Origin: an uncultured Bacilli bacterium
GTDB taxonomy: Bacteria; Bacillota_I; Bacilli_A; RF39; UBA660
DNA length: 64,000 nucleotides
Direction: 5' to 3'
Assembly (NCBI GenBank): GCA_934167885.1
Contig: CAKPMB010000001.1
Coordinates: 111,256 to 175,255 of the forward strand
The translations under genes and the position numbers were made by a program. Shown here piece by piece: positions 27,257 through 35,880 of this stretch (the first letter of the stretch is position 1; every line of letters begins with the position of its first letter). Below the pieces are notes generated by a model. It had not been told where the DNA came from. It searched no databases and saw nothing but the letters and a program-made list of their open reading frames with translations.

Positions 27257-27278
27257 CTTGGGAAACCAAGTTTTTTTT
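27257..27278 (+). terminator. terminator of TasA-like gene 2
   Basis: CTTGG-GAAA-CCAAG followed by eight T, with an A run before it. The same stem recurs after genes 3 and 4. Confidence 0.85.
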
Positions 27279-27309
27279 GTCAATTTTTTTCATTTCATTT
27301 TAAAATATA

Positions 27310-27338
27310 TTGATAAAAAAATAGGATAATGGTAATAT
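27310..27338 (+). promoter_or_regulatory. promoter of TasA-like gene 3
   Basis: TTGATA (27310-27315), 17 bases, TAATAT (27333-27338) preceded by TGG. Confidence 0.55.
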
Positions 27339-27358
27339 TGTTATTGTAAGGAGGATAT

Positions 27359-28000
27359 ATGAATAACAATTCGAGTAAACAAGTGGTTTTATCAATCGTT
27401 GGTGTTGCTATATTAGTTGTAGCTATTGTTGGTGTGTCATTCGCGTTCTTTACTTATACAAGAACAGGTGGTCAAAATAACTTGATCAATACAGGACAAT
27501 TGTTTTTTTCATTCGATGATGGTGCTAGTACAATTAATTTGGTAAATCAATTTCCAATGAGTGATACGAATGGACTTAAGTTGAGCGGCAATAATAACGT
27601 ATGTCTTTTCAGTATTTCAGGAACAACAACTAGTGTTGTTAATTACACAATTTATGGTGTAGCTGGTGATGCTCCTACTGGAAAGGACAAAACCGCAAGA
27701 TTTGCTGATAGTCAAATTAAAGCTAATATTTCAGCTACTTTGCCTACTGGTTATACTTTTACGTCAGCAACTGGTGCTAGTGCAGCTAAAACAATTGAAG
27801 CTTTAAAATCTGGTGGTAAAATTGTTTTAGGAACAGGAACTGTTACTGCTGCGGCAGTAAAAGATAGTTCAGCACAATTTACATTAAAAATGTGGGTTTC
27901 AGATGCTGTAACTATTGCTGCAACAGGAGCAACTTATACTCCAGAAGCATATGGTAAATTATATTATTCTATGAAAGTTGTTGTTGATGCAACAGCTTAA
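27359..28000 (+). CDS. TasA-like protein with SipW-type signal peptide, paralogue 3
   Basis: 213 aa. Its N-terminus (MNNNSSKQVVLSIVGVAILV) and the SFAFFTYTRTGGQNN junction are near-identical to paralogue 2. The mature domain keeps NLVNQFPMS, IYGVAGDAP, PTGYTFTSATG, LGTGTVT, FTLKMWV and LYYSMKVVVDA, with Cys82 in NNVCLF. High similarity at both ends with a variable middle indicates recent duplication followed by divergence. It is monocistronic by its flanking signals. Confidence 0.78.
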   Translation: MNNNSSKQVVLSIVGVAILVVAIVGVSFAFFTYTRTGGQNNLINTGQLFFSFDDGASTINLVNQFPMSDTNGLKLSGNNNVCLFSISGTTTSVVNYTIYGVAGDAPTGKDKTARFADSQIKANISATLPTGYTFTSATGASAAKTIEALKSGGKIVLGTGTVTAAAVKDSSAQFTLKMWVSDAVTIAATGATYTPEAYGKLYYSMKVVVDATA

Positions 28001-28001
28001 T

Positions 28002-28027
28002 AAAAACTTGGTTTTCCAAGTTTTTTT
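28002..28027 (+). terminator. terminator of TasA-like gene 3
   Basis: AAAAACTTGG-TTTT-CCAAGTTTTT stem with T tail, the same core as after genes 2 and 4. Confidence 0.85.
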
Positions 28028-28067
28028 GTAAATAATTTATTATTTATTACAATTTACAAAAATTTGC

Positions 28068-28096
28068 TTGCAAAAAATGCTAGATAATGGTACCAT
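28068..28096 (+). promoter_or_regulatory. promoter of TasA-like gene 4
   Basis: TTGCAA (28068-28073), 17 bases, TACCAT (28091-28096) preceded by TGG. The stretch GATAATGGTA is shared with the gene 3 promoter, but the -10 is poorer. Confidence 0.45.
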
Positions 28097-28116
28097 TATT
28101 AATGTAAGGAGGATAT

Positions 28117-28764
28117 ATGAATAACAATTCAGGTAAGCAAGTAATGTTGTCTGTTTTAGGAATTGCTGTATTAGTTGTAGCAGTAGTAGGAGTATCATTT
28201 GCGTTCTTTACTTATTCAAGAACTGGTGAACAAAATAACTTAATCACATCAGGTGATTTAAGTTTCGCTTTTGCTGATGGTACTAGTACTATTAAATTGG
28301 AAAACCATTTTCCTATTACAACAGCACAAGGTTTAGCTTTGACTGGTGATGGAAATGTATGTGACTTTACTGTAACAGGAAATATATCTGGTGGTTCTAT
28401 TACATATGATATATATGCTGTTCCAGGCGACGCACCAGAAGGTAAAACTAAGACTTTAAAAGATAGCGAAGTATTTGTAAATATTAAGAGAACTGGTACT
28501 GCACCAGAAGGTATGACATTTACATCTGCTACTGGTGATGCTACTGCTAAAGCTATTTCTGCATTAGAAGGTGCTACTGGTATGAAGAAGTTAGGAACTG
28601 GAACAATAACATCAGTTTCTAAAGTAACTTCTACATTCCAAGTTAGAATGTGGGTTGATTCTTCAGTTGTAAAAATTGGTGCAGCTACAACTGATACTTA
28701 CACAACAACAGCATATGGTGAATTATATTACGCTATGAAAATATTAGTTAAAGCTAATGCTTAA
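28117..28764 (+). CDS. TasA-like protein with SipW-type signal peptide, paralogue 4
   Basis: 215 aa. It starts MNNNSGKQVMLSVLGIAVLV and has the SFAFFTYSRTGEQNNLITSG junction. The mature domain shows KLENHFPIT, YDIYAVPGDAPEGK, PEGMTFTSATG, LGTGTIT, FQVRMWV and LYYAMKILVKA, with Cys82 in GNVCDF. It is closest to paralogue 2 in the signal region and the C-terminal half. It has its own promoter, AAGGAGGATATATG ribosome site and terminator. Confidence 0.78.
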   Translation: MNNNSGKQVMLSVLGIAVLVVAVVGVSFAFFTYSRTGEQNNLITSGDLSFAFADGTSTIKLENHFPITTAQGLALTGDGNVCDFTVTGNISGGSITYDIYAVPGDAPEGKTKTLKDSEVFVNIKRTGTAPEGMTFTSATGDATAKAISALEGATGMKKLGTGTITSVSKVTSTFQVRMWVDSSVVKIGAATTDTYTTTAYGELYYAMKILVKANA

Positions 28765-28781
28765 TTAATGTTTATATTAAA

Positions 28782-28802
28782 CTTGGGAGACCAAGTTTTT
28801 TT
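28782..28802 (+). terminator. terminator of TasA-like gene 4
   Basis: CTTGG-GAGA-CCAAG followed by seven T. The tetraloop is again GNRA type. Confidence 0.85.
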
Positions 28803-28859
28803 GTTTGTGTAAATTATCATTGTTAATGCTAAAAAAAGGATTTTAGAGTGGTTTTCTTA

Positions 28860-28888
28860 TTGTATTTTAAAAGTTTATATGATATATT
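28860..28888 (+). promoter_or_regulatory. promoter of TasA-like gene 5
   Basis: TTGTAT (28860-28865), 17 bases, TATATT (28883-28888) preceded by TGA. Confidence 0.6.
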
Positions 28889-28906
28889 TTAATAGTAGGT
28901 GATGAT

Positions 28907-29605
28907 ATGAAAGAGAATGATAATAAGAAAGTAATTTTATCGATTGTTGGAGTTTTGGTATTAATAGTTATGGTTGTTGGTGTGTCATTTGCCTTTTATA
29001 ATTATTCGCGAACTGGCGGACAAAACAACTTAATTACTTCTGGTAATTTGTTAATTAAATATGAAGAGGGAACAAATGCTATTAGTCTTACTGATCAATA
29101 TCCAGTTTCTGATTCAGCTGGTATTCAATTAACACAATTTTCTTTTACGGTAAGTGGTTATATTACATCTGGTAAACTATCTTATACAGTTTATGGTGTT
29201 CAAGGTGACGCAATTAGTGGTCGTAATAGATTAAGAGATTATGAGGTAAAAATTAAATTAACTGGTTCAACAAGTGGAACAGTTCCTGCATCTGAATGTA
29301 TTAGTATTAAAAATAATTATAATGCTTCATATGGCGCTATTGTTTCATCTACGGCTAATGCTCTAAAAACTACTGATAGTTTAGTGTTAGCTACTGGTGA
29401 TATTAGTTCACATGATTCAGGCGTTGCTGAAGTTCATACATATACTTTAAATATGTGGATTCCAAATTCAGTCGTATCTGTTGGTGAGACAACATCAACT
29501 GCTAATGGTAAGACAACTTATTCTTCGGCTGATTTTGAAAAGTTATATTATTCTATGAAAATAAATGTTCGTGCCGCTGATGCAGCTGGCTCTACTGGAC
29601 AATAA
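28907..29605 (+). CDS. TasA-like protein with SipW-type signal peptide, paralogue 5
   Basis: 232 aa. It starts MKENDNKKVILSIVGVLVLI and has SFAFYNYSRTGGQNNLITSG after the hydrophobic core. The mature part shows SLTDQYPVS, FTVSGY, YTVYGVQGDAISG, LATGDIS, LNMWIPN and LYYSMKINVRA. It lacks the Cys82 site but has one Cys in ASECISI. The ribosome site is AGGTGATGAT, unlike genes 2-4. No clear terminator follows, so some transcripts may run into spoVG. It groups with paralogue 1 as an outer, more divergent member. Confidence 0.77.
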   Translation: MKENDNKKVILSIVGVLVLIVMVVGVSFAFYNYSRTGGQNNLITSGNLLIKYEEGTNAISLTDQYPVSDSAGIQLTQFSFTVSGYITSGKLSYTVYGVQGDAISGRNRLRDYEVKIKLTGSTSGTVPASECISIKNNYNASYGAIVSSTANALKTTDSLVLATGDISSHDSGVAEVHTYTLNMWIPNSVVSVGETTSTANGKTTYSSADFEKLYYSMKINVRAADAAGSTGQ

Positions 29606-29622
29606 TAAAATTGTAAATAAGA

Positions 29623-29651
29623 TTGATTTATTAAAATTCATAGTATATAAT
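29623..29651 (+). promoter_or_regulatory. promoter of spoVG
   Basis: TTGATT (29623-29628), 17 bases, consensus TATAAT (29646-29651). Confidence 0.65.
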
Positions 29652-29681
29652 TTAAGTGTAATACATTCTAAGGAGGTCATT

Positions 29682-30029
29682 ATGAAGATTACAAGAGTGC
29701 AAGTTAGAAAGTTTGATAATGATAATTCAAATGTAAAAGGCGTTGCCGAGGTTACTTTGAACAAATGCTTTGTTATCAAAGATATTCGAATTGTTCAAAA
29801 GCCAGAAAAAATTGTTGTTGCTATGCCAAGTAAGGCTGTAGTTTCAAAAGAATTTATGGAAAATGGAGAAGTTAAACGTAAACATAAAGATTTAGCACAT
29901 CCACTTAATCAAGAAACAAGAAAGATTTTTAACGATACAATTCTTGGTGTATATGAACGTGCTAATACTAATAGTGATACTGATTATACAGAAGATTTAA
30001 ATGTTCTTGTATGTAATGATGAAGACTAA
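29682..30029 (+). CDS. spoVG: septation regulator SpoVG
   Basis: 115 aa. SpoVG is a small nucleic-acid-binding regulator affecting septation, sporulation and surface polysaccharide. It starts MKITRVQVRKFDNDNSNVKG and shows FVIKDIRIV, VVAMPSKAV, HPLNQETRKIF and the YER segment, typical of the family, with an acidic tail. The start was set at 29682 by AAGGAGG at 29671-29677; the open frame extends further upstream without a ribosome site. It directly follows the TasA-like array. Confidence 0.94.
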   Translation: MKITRVQVRKFDNDNSNVKGVAEVTLNKCFVIKDIRIVQKPEKIVVAMPSKAVVSKEFMENGEVKRKHKDLAHPLNQETRKIFNDTILGVYERANTNSDTDYTEDLNVLVCNDED

Positions 30030-30046
30030 TTTAGTCTTTTTTTTTA
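30022..30046 (+). terminator. terminator of spoVG
   Basis: AAGACTAA / TTAGTCTT with at least nine T after it. It overlaps the spoVG stop. Confidence 0.75.
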
Positions 30047-30078
30047 TCTTTTGAATATATATTATTGGAGGATAATAT

Positions 30079-30366
30079 ATGGATAAAGAAAGAGAATTAA
30101 GCACGTATAATCATAGTGTAAGTGTAGTTGAACGTAAAAATATTTTAGTAAGTGGTGTAAAGAAAGTAGATAGTTTTGATGATGAAGAGTTTTTAGTTCA
30201 AACAGTAATGGGTTATATCGCTTTGAAAGGTGAAGGGTTAGAACTTATAAAATTAGATACACTTCAAGGAACGGTTACAATTAAAGGTTTTTTAAAAAGT
30301 TTTGATTATATAGATGATGCTAAAAAAGATAAAGAGAGTTCATTATTTAGCAGGTTGTTTAAATGA
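30079..30366 (+). CDS. yabP: spore cortex protein YabP
   Basis: 95 aa. YabP (YabP/YqfC family) is a mother-cell protein needed for cortex formation in B. subtilis. Motifs are HSVSVVERKNILVSGVKKVD, SFDDEEFLVQTVMGYIALKG and LDTLQGTVTIKGFLKSFDY. It ends in TGA and overlaps yabQ by four bases, the conserved yabP-yabQ-divIC order. Expression from a sporulation sigma factor is likely but not readable here. Confidence 0.92.
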   Translation: MDKERELSTYNHSVSVVERKNILVSGVKKVDSFDDEEFLVQTVMGYIALKGEGLELIKLDTLQGTVTIKGFLKSFDYIDDAKKDKESSLFSRLFK

Positions 30367-30668
30367 GTTTAATAGTTCAAATTCAATCAATATTTATTTC
30401 ATTTATTTTTGGCATTTTTTTTAGTTTATTGTTTAATGTTATGTATAAAGTATTATTTACAAAGAGTATTTTTATTAATGTAATTACTAATTTGTTATTT
30501 GTATTTAGTCTTTTTTCTTTATACTATTTTCTTTTGTATAAAATTAATAATGGAATTATTCATATTTACTTTATCATAACGCTTATTTTTTCATTTTTTA
30601 TTTATAATCGGATATTTGTCCAAATTAGAGTAAAATTGTTAAATAAAAGGCCTAATTCGTTGAATTAA
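30363..30668 (+). CDS. yabQ: spore cortex membrane protein YabQ
   Basis: 101 aa, about three to four hydrophobic segments and a basic tail (KLLNKRP). YabQ is an outer forespore membrane protein required for cortex assembly. Identity rests on hydrophobic layout, the overlap with yabP and position before divIC. It is about half the length of the B. subtilis protein (roughly 210 aa, from memory), lacking the long C-terminal part. The last codons form the 5' arm of the terminator. Confidence 0.75.
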   Translation: MSLIVQIQSIFISFIFGIFFSLLFNVMYKVLFTKSIFINVITNLLFVFSLFSLYYFLLYKINNGIIHIYFIITLIFSFFIYNRIFVQIRVKLLNKRPNSLN

Positions 30669-30680
30669 ATGGCCTTTTTT
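30645..30680 (+). terminator. terminator of yabP-yabQ
   Basis: AAAAGGCC ... AATTC / GAATT ... GGCCTTTT, with a six-T tail. It separates the sporulation pair from divIC. Confidence 0.8.
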
Positions 30681-30708
30681 GTTATATTTATCATATAGTG
30701 GTGATTGT

Positions 30709-31014
30709 ATGAAGAAGACAAAAAAGAAACGTATACGAATAAAAACCAAAAGATTGATGATTTTTGGTTTTGTTTCATTGAGTATTTGTTTGTTTACTTT
30801 AGGTAGTATTATAATGATAATTGTTAAAATAAATAATAAATATGTCGAAGCACGTGAATTAGAGAAGAAATTAGCGGATTTACAAGAGGAAGAAAAAGAA
30901 CTAAATAGTGAAATTGTTAAATTACAAGATCCTGATTACTTAGCAAGATATGCTCGGGAAAAGTATTTTTATTCTAAAGATAATGAAATAATTATTAGAA
31001 TACCAACAAAGTAA
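30709..31014 (+). CDS. divIC: septum formation initiator DivIC/FtsB
   Basis: 101 aa. DivIC is a bitopic membrane protein of the divisome that works with FtsL and DivIB. A basic N-terminus (KKTKKKRIRIKTKR) is followed by one membrane helix (about 21-41) and a coiled coil (EARELEKKLADLQEEEKELN) ending with the family motif DPDYLARYAREKYFY. The start was set at ATG 30709 by GTGGTGAT just upstream. The yabQ-divIC-tilS-ftsH order is as in Bacillus, without yabR, spoIIE or hprT. Confidence 0.92.
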   Translation: MKKTKKKRIRIKTKRLMIFGFVSLSICLFTLGSIIMIIVKINNKYVEARELEKKLADLQEEEKELNSEIVKLQDPDYLARYAREKYFYSKDNEIIIRIPTK

Positions 31015-31049
31015 TGTTTATAAAATATATGTGAAATACTAATATTTAC

Positions 31050-31078
31050 TTGCACCTACTATTATTATTATGTAAAAT
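31050..31078 (+). promoter_or_regulatory. promoter of tilS
   Basis: TTGCAC (31050-31055), 17 bases, TAAAAT (31073-31078) with TG directly before it. Confidence 0.5.
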
Positions 31079-31095
31079 ACTTTATGGAGATGGCT

Positions 31096-32418
31096 ATGCA
31101 AAATGTTTTAGACTATTTGAAAAATGAAATTAAATTAAATGATAAAGATGTAGTTGTCGTTGGGGTATCAACAGGTCCTGATTCAATGGTATTATTAAAG
31201 CTTTTATGTGATTTACAAAAAGAGTTAAAATTTAAAATTGTGGTTGCGCATGTTAATCATAATGTGCGTATTGTTAGTGCTGAAGAGGCTTTGTTTTTAG
31301 AGAATTATTGTCATGAGCATAATCTTTTTTTTGAAGGAATGAAAATTGAAAAATATGGTGATGATAATTTCCATAACGAGGCTCGAAGTATAAGATATCA
31401 TTTTTTTGAAGAAATTATTAAAAAATATAATGCTAATTATTTGATGACTGGTCATCATGGTGATGATTTGATGGAAACAATTTTAATGCGCCTTGTAAGG
31501 GGATCAACTTTACGTGGTTATAGTGGTTTTTCTTCTTATATTAAGAAGGATGGTTATAGTATTGTTAGACCACTAATTTTTGTTACTAAGAGTGATTTAG
31601 AAGAGTATGCAAAGAAACATAATATTCCTTATTATGTTGATAGTAGCAATTTAAAAGATAAATATACTCGAAATAGATATCGCCATAATGTTTTGCCATT
31701 TCTTAAAAGTGAAGATCCAATGGTTCATGAGAAGTTTTTAAAATTTAGTAAATTACTAATAGAGTATGATGATTTTGTTAATACGTTAGTTGCCAGTGAA
31801 TTATCAAATGTTTATCAAGATGGTATGATAAAAATTGATGAATTTAAAAAATTACCAAAATTGTTAGAAGAACGTATAGTTGAAAATTTATTTGCAAAAA
31901 TATATAATGATGACCTTATGTTAATTGATGATAGACATATTAATTTATTTTTTAAGATGGTTAATAGTCAACGTTCTAATTTGAAATATAGTTTGCCTAA
32001 TGATTATTTATTGATAAAGTCTTATGATAAAATTTATTTTAAGAAAGATATTGATTCGATAAATGATTATGATATAGAACTTTCTGATTTTGTTAAATTA
32101 CCAAATGGTATGACGATAACAAAGGTTGATTCTATTAAGAGTAATGGCAATGATATTTTAAGACTTGATAGTAAGAATATTTTGTTACCACTTCGTGTTA
32201 GAACGAGAAAAAATGGGGATCGTATTGAGACTTTGCATGGGGGAACGAAGAAGGTAAAGGATGTCTTTATTGATAAAAAAATCCCTCAAGAGAAAAGAGA
32301 TCGTTGGCCAATTGTGGTAGATGCGAATGATAAAATCGTTTGGATTCCCATGTTAAAAAAATCAAAATATAATAGACTATTAAGTGATAGTTGTGATATA
32401 ATATTTAAATGTTATTAG
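31096..32418 (+). CDS. tilS: tRNA(Ile)-lysidine synthetase
   Basis: 440 aa. TilS changes C34 of tRNA-Ile2 to lysidine so that it reads AUA, a codon used heavily here. The PP-loop reads GVSTGPDSMVLL (usual SGGxDS with Thr at the second position, a variant known in some Firmicutes). AHVNHNVR, TGHHGDD and RRxxR-like RYRHNVLP follow, then the TilS substrate and C-terminal domains (LRVRTRKNGDRI). ATG 31096 is 6 bases beyond GGAG; ATG 31084 lies at the site itself. Confidence 0.95.
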   Translation: MQNVLDYLKNEIKLNDKDVVVVGVSTGPDSMVLLKLLCDLQKELKFKIVVAHVNHNVRIVSAEEALFLENYCHEHNLFFEGMKIEKYGDDNFHNEARSIRYHFFEEIIKKYNANYLMTGHHGDDLMETILMRLVRGSTLRGYSGFSSYIKKDGYSIVRPLIFVTKSDLEEYAKKHNIPYYVDSSNLKDKYTRNRYRHNVLPFLKSEDPMVHEKFLKFSKLLIEYDDFVNTLVASELSNVYQDGMIKIDEFKKLPKLLEERIVENLFAKIYNDDLMLIDDRHINLFFKMVNSQRSNLKYSLPNDYLLIKSYDKIYFKKDIDSINDYDIELSDFVKLPNGMTITKVDSIKSNGNDILRLDSKNILLPLRVRTRKNGDRIETLHGGTKKVKDVFIDKKIPQEKRDRWPIVVDANDKIVWIPMLKKSKYNRLLSDSCDIIFKCY

Positions 32419-32430
32419 GAGGCGTTTAAT

Positions 32431-34380
32431 ATGGATAAAAATAGTATAAAAAAGAATGTTATTCCTTATGTAGTTTTACTTGGTGTAATTTTAATTTTAG
32501 TATATTTTTCTAGTTTTACAGGAAAAGTTAATAAGTTTACTTATAATGAATTTTTACAACAAGTAAGCGATGGTAAGGTTCGTAGTATAGAAGTAACACC
32601 TAGTAATTCGGGTGGTGTATATTATATTTCTGGTAAGTTAGATGGATATAGCAATAAAGAAACTTTTGAAGTTGTTGTGCCATTATCAGATGAAGTTGTA
32701 AAAGAGATTGTTGATGGATATACAAAATATGATTATAAAATAGAGGTTAACAAGGATCCTTCTAGTAGTGCATTATTAAGTATTGTTGTTAATTTCTTGC
32801 CAATAGTTTTAATTGTTGCTTTTGGTATTTATATTTTCTCAAAACAAAGTGGTGGTGCAAATAAATCATTTGATTTTGGAAAGAGTAGAGCTAAACTAAG
32901 TGATGATAAAAATAAAGTAACTTTTGCTAATGTTGCTGGTTTAAAAGAAGAAAAAGAAGAAGTAAGAGAATTAATTGATTTCTTGAAAAATCCAAAGAAA
33001 TTCCAAAAATTAGGTGCAAGAATTCCTAAGGGTGTTTTATTAGTAGGCCCTCCAGGAACTGGTAAAACTTTACTTGCTAAAGCTGTTGCTGGTGAAGCTA
33101 ATGTGCCTTTCTATTATATAAGTGGTTCAGATTTCGTTGAGTTATTTGTTGGTGTAGGAGCATCACGTGTTCGTGATATGTTTAGACAAGCTAAACATAA
33201 TGCGCCATGTTTAATATTTATTGATGAAATTGATGCTGTTGGTCGTCAAAGAGGCACTGGTTTAGGTGGTGGTCATGATGAACGTGAACAAACATTAAAC
33301 CAATTATTAACAGAGATGGATGGTTTCGGTGCGAATGAAGGTATTATTATTATCGCTGCAACTAATAGGGCAGATGTATTGGATCCAGCCTTATTAAGAC
33401 CAGGACGTTTTGATAGACAAGTAACTGTTAATTTACCAGATGTTAAGGGCCGTGAAGAAATTCTTGAAGTTCATGCTCGTAATAAGATTCTAGATAAGAA
33501 TGTTAAATTAAGTAATATTGCTAAGAGAACGCCAGGATTTAGTGGTGCTGATTTGGAAAACTTGCTAAATGAAGCTGCTTTACTTGCTGTTCGTCGTAAT
33601 AAAGAATTTATTACTATGAGTGAAATTGATGAAGCAACAGATAGAGTATTAATGGGACCTGCTAAAGAAAGCAAGAAATATACTGAACAAGAAAGAAATT
33701 TAGTTGCTCATCATGAAGCTGGACACGTTGTTTTAGGACTTAAATTAAATAGTGCTAATATTGTTCAAAAGGTAACTATTATTCCACGTGGATATGCTGG
33801 TGGATATGCTATGATGGTTCCTAAAGAAGAAAAATATACACAAACTAAGACAGAATTGTTAGAAGAAATAACTGGTTTATTGGGTGGACGTGTATCAGAA
33901 GAATTGAATTTCCATGAAATAACAACTGGTGCTCATAATGACTTTGAAAAAGCTACTAAAATTGCTCGTGCTATGGTTACTGAATATGGTATGAGTGATT
34001 TAGGACCAGTTCAACTTGAACAACAAACAGAAGGTGTATTCTTAGGTCGTGATTATAATAAGAGTCGTAATTTCTCAGACACTGTTGCTCATGAAATAGA
34101 TATTGAAATTCGTAAAATTATGGATGAATGTTATAAAAAAGCTACAGAGATATTAAAAGAAAATATGGATTTGGTTAAGTTAATTGCTAATGCTTTACTA
34201 GAGCGTGAAACATTAACTAAAGAACAAATTGAATATCTTGTAGAACATAAAGAACTTCCTGAAGAAACAACATTAAATGATTTAACTTTAGAAGAATTAA
34301 AAGATAAAGCTAAAGAAGCTGGTATTAAAAATTATTCAAAAATGACAAAAGAAGAATTAATTAAGGAGCTTAATAAATAA
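32431..34380 (+). CDS. ftsH: ATP-dependent zinc metalloprotease FtsH with an added C-terminal SAP/Rho-N-like tail
   Basis: 649 aa. FtsH is a membrane AAA+ protease for misfolded membrane and regulatory proteins. Two membrane helices (about 12-28 and 115-135) flank an extracytoplasmic domain. Walker A is GPPGTGKT, Walker B LIFIDEID, the pore loop [10 protein letters not shown] and the zinc motif HHEAGH. Residues 611-649 ([20 protein letters not shown] ... [12 protein letters not shown]) resemble a SAP/HeH/Rho-N helical motif, not usual in FtsH. Start after AGGAGGCG. The tilS-ftsH pair is conserved, with hprT missing between. Confidence 0.96.
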   Translation: MDKNSIKKNVIPYVVLLGVILILVYFSSFTGKVNKFTYNEFLQQVSDGKVRSIEVTPSNSGGVYYISGKLDGYSNKETFEVVVPLSDEVVKEIVDGYTKYDYKIEVNKDPSSSALLSIVVNFLPIVLIVAFGIYIFSKQSGGANKSFDFGKSRAKLSDDKNKVTFANVAGLKEEKEEVRELIDFLKNPKKFQKLGARIPKGVLLVGPPGTGKTLLAKAVAGEANVPFYYISGSDFVELFVGVGASRVRDMFRQAKHNAPCLIFIDEIDAVGRQRGTGLGGGHDEREQTLNQLLTEMDGFGANEGIIIIAATNRADVLDPALLRPGRFDRQVTVNLPDVKGREEILEVHARNKILDKNVKLSNIAKRTPGFSGADLENLLNEAALLAVRRNKEFITMSEIDEATDRVLMGPAKESKKYTEQERNLVAHHEAGHVVLGLKLNSANIVQKVTIIPRGYAGGYAMMVPKEEKYTQTKTELLEEITGLLGGRVSEELNFHEITTGAHNDFEKATKIARAMVTEYGMSDLGPVQLEQQTEGVFLGRDYNKSRNFSDTVAHEIDIEIRKIMDECYKKATEILKENMDLVKLIANALLERETLTKEQIEYLVEHKELPEETTLNDLTLEELKDKAKEAGIKNYSKMTKEELIKELNK

Positions 34381-34404
34381 GAGAATTTGATTAATTCTTT
34401 TTTC
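34381..34404 (+). terminator. terminator of ftsH
   Basis: AGAATT (34382-34387) / AATTCT (34393-34398) plus a T run. Confidence 0.6.
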
Positions 34405-34426
34405 TTTAAAATAATAAAGGAGTGTT

Positions 34427-35800
34427 ATGAAATTAAAAGTAAAAAAGAAAGAAACAACTTTTGATACATTAAATAAAAAAATAGATTCTTTAATTGAAAT
34501 TATTATTCCCATGATTATTTTATTAATTCCTATATTGTTTGTATTATATGTTTTGAATATTCATGGATATATTTTTCCTAAAGTTAATGGTGAGCCTATT
34601 TTTTCGTTACATAAGTATTATTTTTATTTAATGATTGTATTAAGTCTGATTTATGTTTATAAATTATGTGTTATGCGTATTAAAATAACCAAGAGTGATA
34701 TATTTTTATTTATTTTTATGTTTTGGACTATTATATCTACCTTGACATCATATAATAAAAGTATTGCTATTAATGGTTATCCTGGAAGATATGAGGGATT
34801 ATTTGCTATTTTGTTTTATATTTTTTTGTATTTAGATTGTAAATTTCTTAAAAATAAAGAAAGTATTTTTGAATATGTTAAGTATATGCTTTTTACTGCG
34901 GTTATTCATTTTATAGTAGTTATTTTGCAATTAAGTGGTTTATATGGCAAAGTTATTTATATGTATACATCTAATACAGCGATTGGCCTAACAGAGAATT
35001 GTAACTTTTTAGGTAGTCTTATGTGCACTTTTGCTATGGTTAGTGTAGCTTGTTATATGCTTTTTTCTAAAAAGAAGGATGATTTATATTTTTTATTTAT
35101 TTTTATTGTAAGTTATGCCACTTTATTGCTTGCTAATTCTACCGGACCATTTATTAGTTTTATATTTAGTTTAATTTTATTTATAATTTATTTAATTGTC
35201 AAAAAACAGTTTGTTTTAAAAAAAGTTCTTGTGGTAGTTTGTTGCTTAATTGTATTATATCCGGTTTGTTTGTATAAAAAGGATACAATTACGCCTGATA
35301 TTAAGTCTCATGCAACTTTTATTGTATCAAAGGTTAAAGGTTTATTTTCTAAACAATCAGAACCATCATCTGATGCAGTAATCGATGATATGGATATTGA
35401 GGTTCGGAATCTTGGCAATGGACGTATTAGAATTTGGAGTAATGTTTTTAAGCTTATTAAAAAAAGACCACTTTTAGGATATGGCCCTGATAATTTGGGG
35501 TTAGTATATGAAAAAAGTGCTGATGATAATAAAATTGCTGATAAGGCGCATAACATTTATTTGCACATCTGGGTATCAAGTGGTATTTTTGCATTAATAG
35601 GTTACGTTTTATGGGTAATATATACAATTTATCTAGGTATAAAGAATGATAATCCACTTGTAGTGTGTCTAATCTTTGGAGTTATAGCATATAGTATACA
35701 AGGTTTATTTAATATAAATGTCCTAGAAGTAACACCATATTTCTATTTGATTCTTGGATTTGCTATGCTTTTAGTGAATGAGAAAAAATTGCAGTTGTAA
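34427..35800 (+). CDS. O-antigen ligase/polymerase-like membrane protein
   Basis: 457 aa with about ten to twelve membrane segments. The layout, with a large extracytoplasmic loop before the last helices (about 285-355) and the Wzy_C-type stretch LGNGRIRIWSNVFKLIKKRP ... LLGYGPDN ... DKAHNIYLHIWVSSGIFALI, is that of the O-antigen ligase superfamily. In Gram-positives such proteins polymerise or ligate surface glycans. The substrate is not visible and no glycosyltransferase cluster surrounds it. The start follows AAGGAGTGTT. It sits alone after the ftsH terminator. Confidence 0.8.
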   Translation: MKLKVKKKETTFDTLNKKIDSLIEIIIPMIILLIPILFVLYVLNIHGYIFPKVNGEPIFSLHKYYFYLMIVLSLIYVYKLCVMRIKITKSDIFLFIFMFWTIISTLTSYNKSIAINGYPGRYEGLFAILFYIFLYLDCKFLKNKESIFEYVKYMLFTAVIHFIVVILQLSGLYGKVIYMYTSNTAIGLTENCNFLGSLMCTFAMVSVACYMLFSKKKDDLYFLFIFIVSYATLLLANSTGPFISFIFSLILFIIYLIVKKQFVLKKVLVVVCCLIVLYPVCLYKKDTITPDIKSHATFIVSKVKGLFSKQSEPSSDAVIDDMDIEVRNLGNGRIRIWSNVFKLIKKRPLLGYGPDNLGLVYEKSADDNKIADKAHNIYLHIWVSSGIFALIGYVLWVIYTIYLGIKNDNPLVVCLIFGVIAYSIQGLFNINVLEVTPYFYLILGFAMLLVNEKKLQL

Positions 35801-35880
35801 TTTAATGTCAAGTTGCTATTATAACAATTTAACTTATGATATAGTGATATTGTACTGATGATAGCGAGGGGGAATATGAT

